64,000 nt of DNA. Origin: a virus. The DNA lies in IMG/VR virus record IMGVR_UViG_3300022939_000007, positions 35,764 to 99,763 of that record; one strand, 5' to 3'. The notes beneath the pieces are model-generated. The model was not told the origin of the DNA. It saw only the letters and a list, made by a program, of their open reading frames with translations, and searched no databases. Positions 8,541 to 16,375 of the stretch are shown one piece after another; the first letter of the stretch is position 1, and each line of letters starts with the position of its first letter. Made by a program: the position numbers and the translations under genes.

Positions 8541-8544
8541 TACT

Positions 8545-8820
8545 ATGAGACCTTATATGGAATGGATGGAAGAAGAAAGCTGTATTTTAAGAGAATTTAA
8601 TGAGGATGTAGATAGTGAAGAATTGGTTTGGCATAGAGACAAAAATGATAGACTAGTTCGTATTATGGAATCTGATGGATGGTTTTTTCAATTTGAAGAT
8701 GAATTTCCTTTTGAGTTATTGAAAGGAATGTGGTTGAAGATAGATAACCACAGATATCATAGAGTAATAAAAGGCGATAACAATGGGAGTTTATTAATCA
8801 AAATTTACGAAGGGGGATAG
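8545..8820 (+). CDS. conserved small phage protein, cupin-like pattern
   Basis: A protein of 91 residues from the ATG at 8545. An in-frame GTG at 8515 would overlap the previous gene by 26 nt and is less convincing. The pattern LVWHRDKNDRLVRIME, then DGWFFQFEDEFPFEL, then KIDNHRYHRVIKGD recalls small cupin-like proteins of marine myoviruses, in which a WHR...WxFQ...YHR sequence builds a beta barrel. No catalytic function can be assigned. It is followed immediately by another small gene. Confidence 0.72.
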   Translation: MRPYMEWMEEESCILREFNEDVDSEELVWHRDKNDRLVRIMESDGWFFQFEDEFPFELLKGMWLKIDNHRYHRVIKGDNNGSLLIKIYEGG

Positions 8821-8821
8821 A

Positions 8822-9043
8822 ATGTTTCATCAGTTGCTTGATATTCATTTATCTAATATAAAAAAGTTTGATGATGTAATGAATACCAATTATTTACAAG
8901 AATATAAAAAAATAATGTGGCATGCCCTGAATGAATTTGAAAAACCGTTGATGAGTGCTGTTTTTACAAATGGTAGACAGTGGAGAAAACTCAAAGACCA
9001 ATTTTTGTATGTGCCAGAGGAAGGAACTAAAAATGACAGATGA
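8822..9043 (+). CDS. hypothetical protein, 73 aa
   Basis: A short helical protein (MFHQLLDIHLSNIKKFDD...) with no recognisable motif or membrane segment. The start follows the preceding stop after 1 nt, with a GGGGGATAG ribosome site in front. The 3' end overlaps the next start by 11 nt. The tight spacing and same direction support it as a real gene; its function is unknown. Confidence 0.62.
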   Translation: MFHQLLDIHLSNIKKFDDVMNTNYLQEYKKIMWHALNEFEKPLMSAVFTNGRQWRKLKDQFLYVPEEGTKNDR

Positions 9044-9413
9044 CATAGATTTTGGATTTACTGCCGTTGACGAAGAAGAGCTGAGAAGTATTGCACCTTC
9101 TCCGGCATCTAATGAAGTGTCAGAAAAACTTGAAAGCACTGGAGAAGGACTCAAGTTATTAGAATATAAAATGGACAATTTAGTTGATAAACTTGGTGAA
9201 ATGTTAGACGAAGTTGAAACGGTGAAGGAATTTTATAATAACGAAAAAGTAATTGTAAATTCTAAGTTGAAAGATGTTGAAAATCTAATTTTACCTCTAC
9301 TAAATAATTTGATGAAAAATAAAGAAAAAGAGTATATTTACTGGCCAAACCGCGAAGCAATTATCACTCAACAAATAAATCGTATAACGAATATAACAAG
9401 AGCAGAAGAATGA
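9033..9413 (+). CDS. conserved T4-like coiled-coil protein
   Basis: A protein of 126 residues from the ATG at 9033, preceded by AGAGGAAGGA. Residues about 35-100 form an acidic coiled coil (KLESTGEGLKLLEYKMDNLV...). The C-terminal segment KEKEYIYWPNREAII is a conserved signature that I recognise from a small protein of marine T4-like phages of unknown role. A small acidic coiled coil in a late block could be a scaffold or chaperone. The gene overlaps both neighbours (11 nt and 4 nt). Confidence 0.78.
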   Translation: MTDDIDFGFTAVDEEELRSIAPSPASNEVSEKLESTGEGLKLLEYKMDNLVDKLGEMLDEVETVKEFYNNEKVIVNSKLKDVENLILPLLNNLMKNKEKEYIYWPNREAIITQQINRITNITRAEE

Positions 9414-11875
9414 AAGATACTGTAGTTTTTACATTTGGTAGATTTAATCCACCAACAACTGGACATGAAAAACTAATAGAGAAAGTTGCTGCCGTCGCAA
9501 GAAGCGAAAAGGCGGATTTTATGGTATTTCCAAGTCAATCTACAAATCCTAAAAAAGACCCTCTAGATTTTAGAACAAAAGTTTCTTATATGAAGAAAAT
9601 GTTTCCAAAATATTCTAAGAATATCATGTCCAATAAAGATGCAAAATCTGCTTTTAATATCGTTCCTATGCTATATAAGATGGGATATGAAAGATGTATT
9701 ATGGTTGTAGGTGGCGATAGAGTTTCAGAATTTGAAACAATATTGAATAAGTACAATGGTGTTTCTGGTAGTCATGGTTTCTATGAGTTTGAAAATGGAG
9801 TTGAAATTGTTTCTGCCGGAGAAAGAGATGAAAATGCTACTGATGTAAGTGGTATGTCTGCATCTAAAATGAGAGCAGCTGCAGCTGCTAATAGATACGA
9901 AGATGAAAAGATTGGTGGAAAAATTCTTCAAGGATTCAAGAGTGGACTTCCAAGTAAATTTGAAAGAACGCATGGAAAGAAACTCTTTGCAGACCTAAGA
10001 AAAGCAATGAACCTCAGCGAAGAAATGATCGAATTTCTTAATTCCGTTGGAGATGATTTGCTAGAGTTTATGCAAACAGATTATATGGGATATGTAGACG
10101 ATGCAACTGATAACAACCTGTACAACGAGATATATGAAGAATTTTTTGCGGAAAGAAAGGTTGCTCAGGACAAAGATATCGAAGATAGAGAAGGTACACA
10201 ACCTAAAAAATACTACGCAAAAGATGCAGACGGCGATGAAATGTCAAAGTCAACAAAACAAGCTCGCGCAAGACATTTCGCAAAATATGGAAAAAAATCA
10301 GACGATTCAGACAGTTCTTACAAACCAGCACCTGGCGATGCGAATGCAAAAACAAAACCCTCAAAATACACCAACCTATATCATAAAATGTATGGAGAGG
10401 ATGTATCTCAAAAACAAATAGACGATTTGGAAAAATTTGCAGATAGAATGCTTGCAAAATATGATATTGATATTACATTTACAAGACATTTTGTTGATAG
10501 AATGAATGACAATAGAAACGATCCAGAGATCAAAGTTGCAGAACTTCAAAAGTTTTTCAAAAAGATTCAGAAGAAAAAAGGTTCTCAGATCAAGGCGAAC
10601 CCCGATATCGAAGCAGTTCTCAAAGACATGTCAACTAACTTAAATCTGCCTGTAGTTATCAACTATAAGAATGGTGAGTTTGAAGTTGTACATAAAACAA
10701 TCATGCGTAAGAAAAACTTCTCTACATCAAGTAAAGAATTAAAATACGAAGAGGTAGATATGAATATTGAAGAAAAACTTAACGAAATATCTAACATGCG
10801 CCGTTTGAAGCTTGTCAGCAAAATTAAGAATTCTGGTGTTGTAAAACAGGGTTCTATGTCTAAGGATAATAAAAAAGAAGCAGCAAATCCAGCTCAACAA
10901 GCTGCCATTGCTATTGCAAAGAAAAAATCGGGAAAATACGATGATGATGGAAATCTTAAAGAATTGACATCAGCAGAAAAAAAACTTATTGATAAAATGT
11001 ATGACAAAAAAGGTAACTTGACGCCATTGGGTAAAAAAGTTATGGAATATGGTAAGAAAAATGAAAAACTAGGCAAAGATGCTGATGCTGGTGATTACAT
11101 CGATGATTTTAGAAAATCAGATGCTCCGCAATTCAAAGGTAAGTCCGATGAAAAAATAAGACAAATGGCGGTTGCCGCATATCTTAAAGCAAAAGAAAAA
11201 AATGAAACTGTTGATGAAAAAATTGCAACCAATAAAGAAAGAATGAATATGGCTGCTCTTGATGCGTTAAAAAAATTGATTGCATCAAAAGGTGATAAAC
11301 AGTCTTTAAAATCATATGTATATACTATCGCTAAATCTTTCAGTGGAGTGTCGGGTAAAGATTTAGAGACTCTTTATAGAAATTCTATTAAAGAACAAGT
11401 TGAACTTGATGAAGAAAGATGGAAATATAAGGGCGACACAAATTACAAAGTAGGTGGTAATCTAAGATATGATGATAAGTTAGATTACAAACTTTCAAAG
11501 GCAGATGCTGATATTTTAAACAAATACATGAAACAAGCTAAAAATGATGCAGCACGTAGTAAAGTGTGGAATATGTTCTGGGATTCAAAAGAAACAGGTA
11601 ATACGGCCAAGGGCCCAGAAAAAGCGATCAAATTTGCCAAAAATTCTATCAAAGAAGAACTAGATGAACAAATCGAGGGACTTAAAAAGAAAGCAGAAAA
11701 GTCGGGTATTTCATATGGTATTCTAAAAAAGGTATATGACAGAGGTATGGCTGCTTGGAAAACAGGACATAGGCCAGGAACTACTCCACAACAGTGGGCA
11801 TTTGCTAGAGTCAATTCATTTATCACTGGCGGTGGCGCACGGAAGTCGGATGCAGACCTTTGGGCTGAAAGATAG
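9410..11875 (+). CDS. multidomain virion-type protein with N-terminal NMNAT/cytidylyltransferase-like domain
   Basis: An 821-residue protein. Residues 1-170 are an HxGH-family nucleotidyltransferase: FGRFNPPTTGH at 9-19 and a GMSASKMR segment at about 147 that matches the IS(S/T)xxxR motif of NMN adenylyltransferases and relatives. The rest is a Lys-rich mosaic of segments known from marine T4-like phages: YYAKDADGDEMSKSTK...KPAPGD near 270, AAIAIAKKKSGKY near 500, a SDAPQFKGKS segment near 570, and a final domain containing SYGILKKVYDRGMAAWKTGHRPGTT. Several LxE sites (KLNE|I, LDE|E, LDE|Q) lie between segments and could be prohead-protease sites. It overlaps its upstream neighbour by 4 nt. 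Nucleotidyl transfer is inferred from motifs; the polyprotein idea is inference. Confidence 0.8.
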   Translation: MKDTVVFTFGRFNPPTTGHEKLIEKVAAVARSEKADFMVFPSQSTNPKKDPLDFRTKVSYMKKMFPKYSKNIMSNKDAKSAFNIVPMLYKMGYERCIMVVGGDRVSEFETILNKYNGVSGSHGFYEFENGVEIVSAGERDENATDVSGMSASKMRAAAAANRYEDEKIGGKILQGFKSGLPSKFERTHGKKLFADLRKAMNLSEEMIEFLNSVGDDLLEFMQTDYMGYVDDATDNNLYNEIYEEFFAERKVAQDKDIEDREGTQPKKYYAKDADGDEMSKSTKQARARHFAKYGKKSDDSDSSYKPAPGDANAKTKPSKYTNLYHKMYGEDVSQKQIDDLEKFADRMLAKYDIDITFTRHFVDRMNDNRNDPEIKVAELQKFFKKIQKKKGSQIKANPDIEAVLKDMSTNLNLPVVINYKNGEFEVVHKTIMRKKNFSTSSKELKYEEVDMNIEEKLNEISNMRRLKLVSKIKNSGVVKQGSMSKDNKKEAANPAQQAAIAIAKKKSGKYDDDGNLKELTSAEKKLIDKMYDKKGNLTPLGKKVMEYGKKNEKLGKDADAGDYIDDFRKSDAPQFKGKSDEKIRQMAVAAYLKAKEKNETVDEKIATNKERMNMAALDALKKLIASKGDKQSLKSYVYTIAKSFSGVSGKDLETLYRNSIKEQVELDEERWKYKGDTNYKVGGNLRYDDKLDYKLSKADADILNKYMKQAKNDAARSKVWNMFWDSKETGNTAKGPEKAIKFAKNSIKEELDEQIEGLKKKAEKSGISYGILKKVYDRGMAAWKTGHRPGTTPQQWAFARVNSFITGGGARKSDADLWAER

Positions 11876-11882
11876 ATAAATA
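11875..11882 (+). promoter_or_regulatory. late promoter-like box (GATAAATA)
   Basis: A one-base variant of TATAAATA overlapping the stop codon of the preceding gene and 22 nt before the next ATG, which has its own GGAGA ribosome site. The spacing matches the other late boxes in this window. Confidence 0.55.
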
Positions 11883-11904
11883 GTAAAAAAACTGGAGAAC
11901 TCTC

Positions 11905-13863
11905 ATGACTAATAGGAAAAATATTCCCGAAGAAATTTTAGACGATGATGTAGCAGATTTCATCGGCGCAGCTTCTGCTGCGAAGGCGGCAGGAAAAAAG
12001 AAATTTAAATTTGGTGATAAAGAATATCCTGTCACAATTTCTGATAAAATTGCAAAGACTGTTAATAAAGAAGCCGTTGTTGGTATTATGCAAAACAAGG
12101 ACGATGAAAAGGTTTCCAAGGGTTCACAAAAAATGGGAAGTGCAAAAAATGAATCTTTAGATGGAAGAACTAAAGCATTTAAAGAAAAATTGCAAAAGCT
12201 TTCCTATTCAGAGAAGAAAAAAGATGACCTAGAAAACGAGAAGAATTTTGATGGCCGCGGCAAAGAGTTCAAAGAAAAACTAGTCAAACTTGGATATAAA
12301 AAGCCTACTATGGAAGAAAGACTTCTAGAAAAAATGGGCAAATCTTCAACTGGTTATGATTTGTATCACAAAGATTTTTCATCTGCAATGAAACATGCAT
12401 ACGAATTTGCAAAGAAAAAATATGGTATTGATATTGATCCAAAAGAAATTGATGATAAAGTTGCCACTGGGCCTCGCAAACCAACATCTGGTAAAACCAA
12501 TTCTTATCGTTTACTTGATAAAGATGGTAAAAAAGCAGTTCAAATTCAAGTATACAATATGGACAATAAGAAATATGAATTGAATATGTATAAAGAGGAA
12601 AAGGAATTTGAACCTCATATGATGTACGACCCAAAAACTGGTAAAGGTTATAAAGCCGAAAAACCAGAAGATCATGAACGTATGTCTAAGATGGGATATA
12701 CTCATGAAAAACCAAAAATGGAAGAATTTCATTTACATGAAGCATCAATTCAAATGGTAGCAAGAGATCTCGAATCATATGCTAAAAAAGATAAAAAGGG
12801 TATGGATTATGATGATTTCATGAAAGCAGCAAAAATGATGAAAGATAATCAATTGAAAGCTTTGATTTCATTTGTGAATGATTTGGACACAGAACCAAGA
12901 GAAAAAATCCTCATGATTGTTAAGAATGTTCTTGGTAAGAAAACTGCTGAGAAAATGTTTGGGGTAAGATTTTTTGATAGTAAAATTAATGAGATTAAAG
13001 AAATGAAACAGCCCTTCGTAGTTGTTGATACTGCTGATGGTAACAAAGTCGTAGGTATGGCTTCTGATGAAAAGGGAGCAAAATCAATTATTTCCACTTC
13101 TCAACTTCCACCAATGAAAATTAAAGACAAGAAAACTTTGAAGATTGTAAAGACAAGCAAAAAACAAGATATTGGATTTCCTGTGAAAGAAGATCAAGAG
13201 GTCGATGAAGTCTCTCAAGATACTTTACGTAATTATCATGGTAAAGCAGGTGCTCAACTTAATAAATTAAGAGATAAAAATGCTAAAGGAAAGTTAACTT
13301 TTGCTGATCTTAAAAAGGGCCAAAACAGAGCAAAAGGTCTTAATAGAGCTGCTAATAAGATGGAAGAGATTGAACTAAAAGAATTTGAAACAGAGATTGA
13401 TTTACAAGAAAAACTTTCTCCAGCCCAAATCAAAAAATTAAAAAGTGAATTTGAAGACCTGAGAGGAAAGAAAATCTCTGCACAGTCAGGAATGAAACTT
13501 TCCAAAGCTTTGGACAAATTGGACAAGGAACAAACGATTGCTCTTGTTAATTTAGATTTGCCATTCGTTTCTACTCTTGCTGTTAGCAAACTAATGATGA
13601 ATTTTAACATGTCTCCAAGCGAAGTCAATAAAATAATTGATGGAAAAGATGAATCATTTGATCCAAAACTCAAAGAAGAACTAAAAATTAAAGAATTGAT
13701 TGAAAGTTCTGATAAAAAAGATGCAGAGGAAATGAAAGAAATTGTTCTTGCAATGAACCCTAAATATAATAAAAAACAGGTTCAAAAAGAAGTTGAAAAA
13801 ATGGCGATGGAGAAATATGGAAATTCCTCTCGCGCTAAAAAGATTGCTAGCTACGTTAAATAA
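11905..13863 (+). CDS. large Lys-rich mosaic virion-type protein (possible polyprotein)
   Basis: A 652-residue, very Lys/Glu-rich protein without membrane segments. Repeated short pieces appear early: GRTKAFKEKLQKLSYSEKK (about 86) and GRGKEFKEKLVKLGYKK (about 113). Then come a domain of about 110 residues starting STGYDLYHKDFSSAMKHAY, a segment KMEEFHLHEASIQM near 273 that looks like an internal capsid-targeting/cleavage site (LHE|A), and a domain KQPFVVVDTADGNKVVGMAS near 370. This last domain is widespread in marine T4-like phage proteins without known function. A helical C-terminus follows. The mosaic build parallels the previous gene. A GATAAATA box precedes it. It is likely a head-internal or core protein; this is inference. 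Confidence 0.78.
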   Translation: MTNRKNIPEEILDDDVADFIGAASAAKAAGKKKFKFGDKEYPVTISDKIAKTVNKEAVVGIMQNKDDEKVSKGSQKMGSAKNESLDGRTKAFKEKLQKLSYSEKKKDDLENEKNFDGRGKEFKEKLVKLGYKKPTMEERLLEKMGKSSTGYDLYHKDFSSAMKHAYEFAKKKYGIDIDPKEIDDKVATGPRKPTSGKTNSYRLLDKDGKKAVQIQVYNMDNKKYELNMYKEEKEFEPHMMYDPKTGKGYKAEKPEDHERMSKMGYTHEKPKMEEFHLHEASIQMVARDLESYAKKDKKGMDYDDFMKAAKMMKDNQLKALISFVNDLDTEPREKILMIVKNVLGKKTAEKMFGVRFFDSKINEIKEMKQPFVVVDTADGNKVVGMASDEKGAKSIISTSQLPPMKIKDKKTLKIVKTSKKQDIGFPVKEDQEVDEVSQDTLRNYHGKAGAQLNKLRDKNAKGKLTFADLKKGQNRAKGLNRAANKMEEIELKEFETEIDLQEKLSPAQIKKLKSEFEDLRGKKISAQSGMKLSKALDKLDKEQTIALVNLDLPFVSTLAVSKLMMNFNMSPSEVNKIIDGKDESFDPKLKEELKIKELIESSDKKDAEEMKEIVLAMNPKYNKKQVQKEVEKMAMEKYGNSSRAKKIASYVK

Positions 13864-13873
13864 GGAGAAAAAA

Positions 13874-14191
13874 ATGGATTTACCAAGTTGGGCAAGGCCA
13901 AAAAACTGGATGAAGAATGCAGTTGCAACTAATCGCGGTTGGGTCAACGAAAAAACTGGAGAGATGTATAAAAAGCACTCAAATTTGAAAGACAAAATTG
14001 ATGCACTTGCGCCTGCAAAACCAGCACCAAAACCAAAACCAAAACCAACATCAGCACCGAAAGATGAAGGTGTAGATCTTTCAAGTATGACAAAGGACGA
14101 ATTGGAAGAGTTGGGTAGAGAACATGGAATTGAGTTGGACAAGAGAAAAACTAAAAAGGATTTAGTTGCTGAAATCAAAGACGTAATATAA
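13874..14191 (+). CDS. small protein with Pro/Lys linker and C-terminal SAP/HeH-like domain
   Basis: A protein of 105 residues starting at the ATG at 13874, which has an ideal AAGGAG site; a longer in-frame start would lie inside the previous gene. The N-terminal part, about 45 residues long, begins MDLPSWARPKNWM and continues GWVNEKTGEMYKK. It is followed by a linker of repeated Pro-Lys-Pro, then a helix-extended-helix unit (LSSMTKDELEELGREHGI...KTKKDLVAEI) like the SAP/HeH DNA-binding fold. A small DNA- or RNA-binding protein, possibly internal to the head, is plausible. Confidence 0.75.
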   Translation: MDLPSWARPKNWMKNAVATNRGWVNEKTGEMYKKHSNLKDKIDALAPAKPAPKPKPKPTSAPKDEGVDLSSMTKDELEELGREHGIELDKRKTKKDLVAEIKDVI

Positions 14192-14211
14192 TATTATAAA
14201 GAACAATAATA

Positions 14212-14607
14212 ATGGATCACTTTGAAATTTTGAATGAAAACAATGTTTTCAATTATCAGATGAAATCTTATGATAATCCTCAGTGTCATAGCATGGAAGA
14301 GTTTCTTGACGATATGAAACGTATCAAATATGTCAAGAGACTCTTTCACAAATATCACACTAAAGGTTTATTAAAAGAGAGATTGATAATAAATCATCTG
14401 GTAATTTTGTTTAATGTTTTGGGAAATGTTCCGTGTAGTAGAATTTTATTTTTGAAAATTGACAAAAATCAACACTACATCTTAGCAAGTTTTTTGCACT
14501 TTTTACACAAACTTCCAAAAGAAGTAAAAGGAATTGAGGGTAGAACTATAAATTTAGAAGAAATTGTTCTTGATAAATATATATTAGAAACATTAGGAAA
14601 AATTTAA
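14212..14607 (+). CDS. conserved T4-like protein of unknown function
   Basis: A 131-residue, mostly helical protein. The pattern NPQCHSMEEFLDDMKRIKYVKRLFHKY, then LLKERLIINHLVILFNVLGN and a C-terminal ILETLGKI, matches a family that I recognise from many marine T4-like phages, without known function. The N-terminus MDHFEILNEN also fits the (L/I)xE cleavage pattern (LNE|N) of the capsid-targeting-like peptides seen upstream, though less clearly. The gene is followed by another conserved myovirus gene after 1 nt. Confidence 0.8.
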   Translation: MDHFEILNENNVFNYQMKSYDNPQCHSMEEFLDDMKRIKYVKRLFHKYHTKGLLKERLIINHLVILFNVLGNVPCSRILFLKIDKNQHYILASFLHFLHKLPKEVKGIEGRTINLEEIVLDKYILETLGKI

Positions 14608-14608
14608 G

Positions 14609-15271
14609 ATGGCCTCAGTATTTAATGCATATCTAGCATATCAATTTATAAAAATTCTCACTACGCCGTGGGAAGAAACTGAAGCATATAAAAACGGCGT
14701 GGTTGATGCATCTGGAAAACAACTTAAAAAATCTGGTGATTTAAAAACGGATGCAGAAAAAAAATCTTTCACCATTTTTCATAAAATCATTTTCAATTTA
14801 AAAAGAATTCTTTCAAAGTTTCCAGGCGGAAAATCTAGAATTGCATCTTACGCAGCTGCTATGGCACTTCTTAGAGAAAATAATGAAAATCTAAAAGAAG
14901 AAGATTTAAATCTTCTTGAAAATCTTCTTATAGATTATATCAATAAACAAGAGGAAGAATTATATGAAAGTGGTATTCTTATCGAAGAGATGGGGTCGGG
15001 AGGAATAGCTAATTCGGTTGGTGATGGTTCGAAGTTAGGAAACTTTATAAACAATCCATATAAATTTTCTGGTATGCAAATTTTCAAAGTCGATCCAGAT
15101 AGTTTTGATAAATTTATGAAAGGTAAGAAAAAGTATTCTCGTTGGGATAATTTTATTCGCAGAGAAGATGCTTTACATATAAGAAAATATATAAAGAACA
15201 ACCCAACTAAAAGAGTTGTGTTGCAGGATTCACAAAACGGTTCTATGATTATCTTACACAGAGATTTGTAA
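14609..15271 (+). CDS. conserved T4-like virion-associated protein
   Basis: A 220-residue protein with a conserved N-terminal half (YLAYQFIKILTTPWEET...FHKIIFNLKRILSKFPGGKSRIA) and a C-terminal part containing MQIFKVDPDSFDKFMKGKKKYSRW and RVVLQDSQNGSMIIL. I recognise the architecture from marine T4-like phages, where it is usually annotated as hypothetical or structural. LLRENNENLKEED separates the halves. It overlaps the i-spanin start by one nucleotide. Its function is unknown. Confidence 0.8.
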   Translation: MASVFNAYLAYQFIKILTTPWEETEAYKNGVVDASGKQLKKSGDLKTDAEKKSFTIFHKIIFNLKRILSKFPGGKSRIASYAAAMALLRENNENLKEEDLNLLENLLIDYINKQEEELYESGILIEEMGSGGIANSVGDGSKLGNFINNPYKFSGMQIFKVDPDSFDKFMKGKKKYSRWDNFIRREDALHIRKYIKNNPTKRVVLQDSQNGSMIILHRDL

Positions 15272-15663
15272 TGTTTGGTATTTTCAGTACAGCAAAAATA
15301 GCGGTAGTAGTTGTCGCTCTCACAGTAGCCGGCGGGGGCTATTGGTATGTACAAAAACTACAAACTCAGGTAAAAACTCTAGAGGCAAACCAAGTTATCT
15401 TGAGTGGTGCTATGGAGTCAAAAGATTCAGAAATTGCAAGATTGAATGCAGATATTAAAGAAGTAAAAGAAATCAATAATCGAATTTCTACAGAAAGTAA
15501 AGTCTTGAACGGACAAGTCGATGAACTTAGGAGAAAACTTTCAGAACACGATTTGGGGTTCTTGGCAGAAAACAAACCTGGCCTTGTAGAAAAAATAATA
15601 AATAATGATATACAAAATACTTTGAAAAGTGATTTAGAAGATATTATGGAAACAGAAAAATGA
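15271..15663 (+). CDS. i-spanin-like inner-membrane lysis protein
   Basis: A 130-residue protein with an N-terminal membrane segment (residues about 8-26, IAVVVVALTVAGGGYW) followed by a periplasmic coiled coil (QVKTLEANQ...ELRRKLSEHDLGFLAENKPG). The EHDLGFLAENKPGLVEKIIN stretch matches a pattern common at the end of phage Rz-like spanins. The next gene encodes a lipoprotein whose ATG overlaps this stop (ATGA), the classic i-spanin/o-spanin arrangement. The pair would fuse the inner and outer membranes at the last step of lysis of a Gram-negative host. Confidence 0.8.
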   Translation: MFGIFSTAKIAVVVVALTVAGGGYWYVQKLQTQVKTLEANQVILSGAMESKDSEIARLNADIKEVKEINNRISTESKVLNGQVDELRRKLSEHDLGFLAENKPGLVEKIINNDIQNTLKSDLEDIMETEK

Positions 15664-16010
15664 ATAAATATATACAATTGACTCTTATATTATTTATTGG
15701 CTTGAGTATCACAGGATGTAGTAGTACACAGGAAAAGATTGTTACTGAAGAAGTTCTAGTAAACAAAGTTCCTCTTGATCTTGAAATGCCAAAACCAGTG
15801 ACATGGCAAAATTTTGAATTTGTTGTGGTTACTCCTGATAACTATCAGGAAACTGTTGATAAATTGAAATCCGGCGGTAAGAGTATTGCGCTGTTTGCAT
15901 TAGATGAAGATTCTTATAAGAATTTATCTATTGTAGTAAATGATATGAAAAGATATATGGGTGAACAGAAAATTATAATTTTAGAATATAAAAAATATTA
16001 TGAACAATAA
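15660..16010 (+). CDS. o-spanin-like outer-membrane lipoprotein
   Basis: A 116-residue protein with a type II signal peptide: basic start MNKYIQ, hydrophobic core, lipobox LSITGC with the modified Cys at residue 20. The mature part (about 97 residues) contains ALFALDEDSYKNLSIVVNDMKRYM and ends in a helix. Its overlap with the i-spanin gene by 4 nt and its lipoprotein nature identify it as the outer-membrane spanin partner. It is longer than lambda Rz1 and not embedded. Confidence 0.78.
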   Translation: MNKYIQLTLILFIGLSITGCSSTQEKIVTEEVLVNKVPLDLEMPKPVTWQNFEFVVVTPDNYQETVDKLKSGGKSIALFALDEDSYKNLSIVVNDMKRYMGEQKIIILEYKKYYEQ

Positions 16011-16033
16011 TAAAAATAATAAGGCGCAAACTA

Positions 16034-16315
16034 ATGACCGATTATGATTCTAGATTAGAAAGAATAGAAAGCAAGATTGATCAACTTGCAGATGCAATGA
16101 TATCTATGGCTCGGGCCGAAGAAAAAATGACTGCTTTACGAACCGACCATGAAAAAATGTATGAAAGAATAAACAAACTTTCTATAAAAATGGATGAATT
16201 AGATCGGATGGCGCGAGAAAACGCAAGAACAACTGCTATATTTTTGAAGGCATTTTGGATAGTTTTTGCTGCAGCTGTATCATCTGTCGCAGCACATTTT
16301 TATCTCTGGCAATAG
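16034..16315 (+). CDS. holin-like / XhlA-type membrane protein
   Basis: A 93-residue protein: a coiled coil over about residues 5-65 (RLERIESKIDQLADAM...) and one C-terminal hydrophobic segment (about 69-91, AIFLKAFWIVFAAAVSSVAA). This layout is that of the XhlA/haemolysin family associated with phage lysis. It directly follows the spanin pair, so a holin or holin-accessory role is likely. No endolysin gene is seen in the window. Confidence 0.65.
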   Translation: MTDYDSRLERIESKIDQLADAMISMARAEEKMTALRTDHEKMYERINKLSIKMDELDRMARENARTTAIFLKAFWIVFAAAVSSVAAHFYLWQ

Positions 16316-16323
16316 AATAATTA

Positions 16324-16350
16324 TTGACAACCCCTAAAAAATAGTATAAT
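16324..16350 (+). promoter_or_regulatory. sigma70-like early promoter for gp61 primase
   Basis: TTGACA at 16324-16329 and TATAAT at 16345-16350 with a 15-bp spacer, both hexamers perfect. It lies 25 nt before the primase ATG and marks the switch from the late lysis cassette to early genes. The spacer is shorter than the usual 17 bp. Confidence 0.7.
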
Positions 16351-16375
16351 ATGAACTTTACTTACATGTGGAGTT

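Noticed and set aside
8515-8544. GTG start at 8515 for the small gene ending at 8820
   Set aside because: It would overlap the previous gene by 26 nt and add residues (MEAEAIFGDT) that look like out-of-frame reading of the previous gene's conserved Gly-rich end. The ATG at 8545 was preferred.
14195-14202. TATAAAGA as a late promoter before the gene at 14212
   Set aside because: Two mismatches to the end of the consensus and only 9 nt from the start codon, too close for a usable leader.
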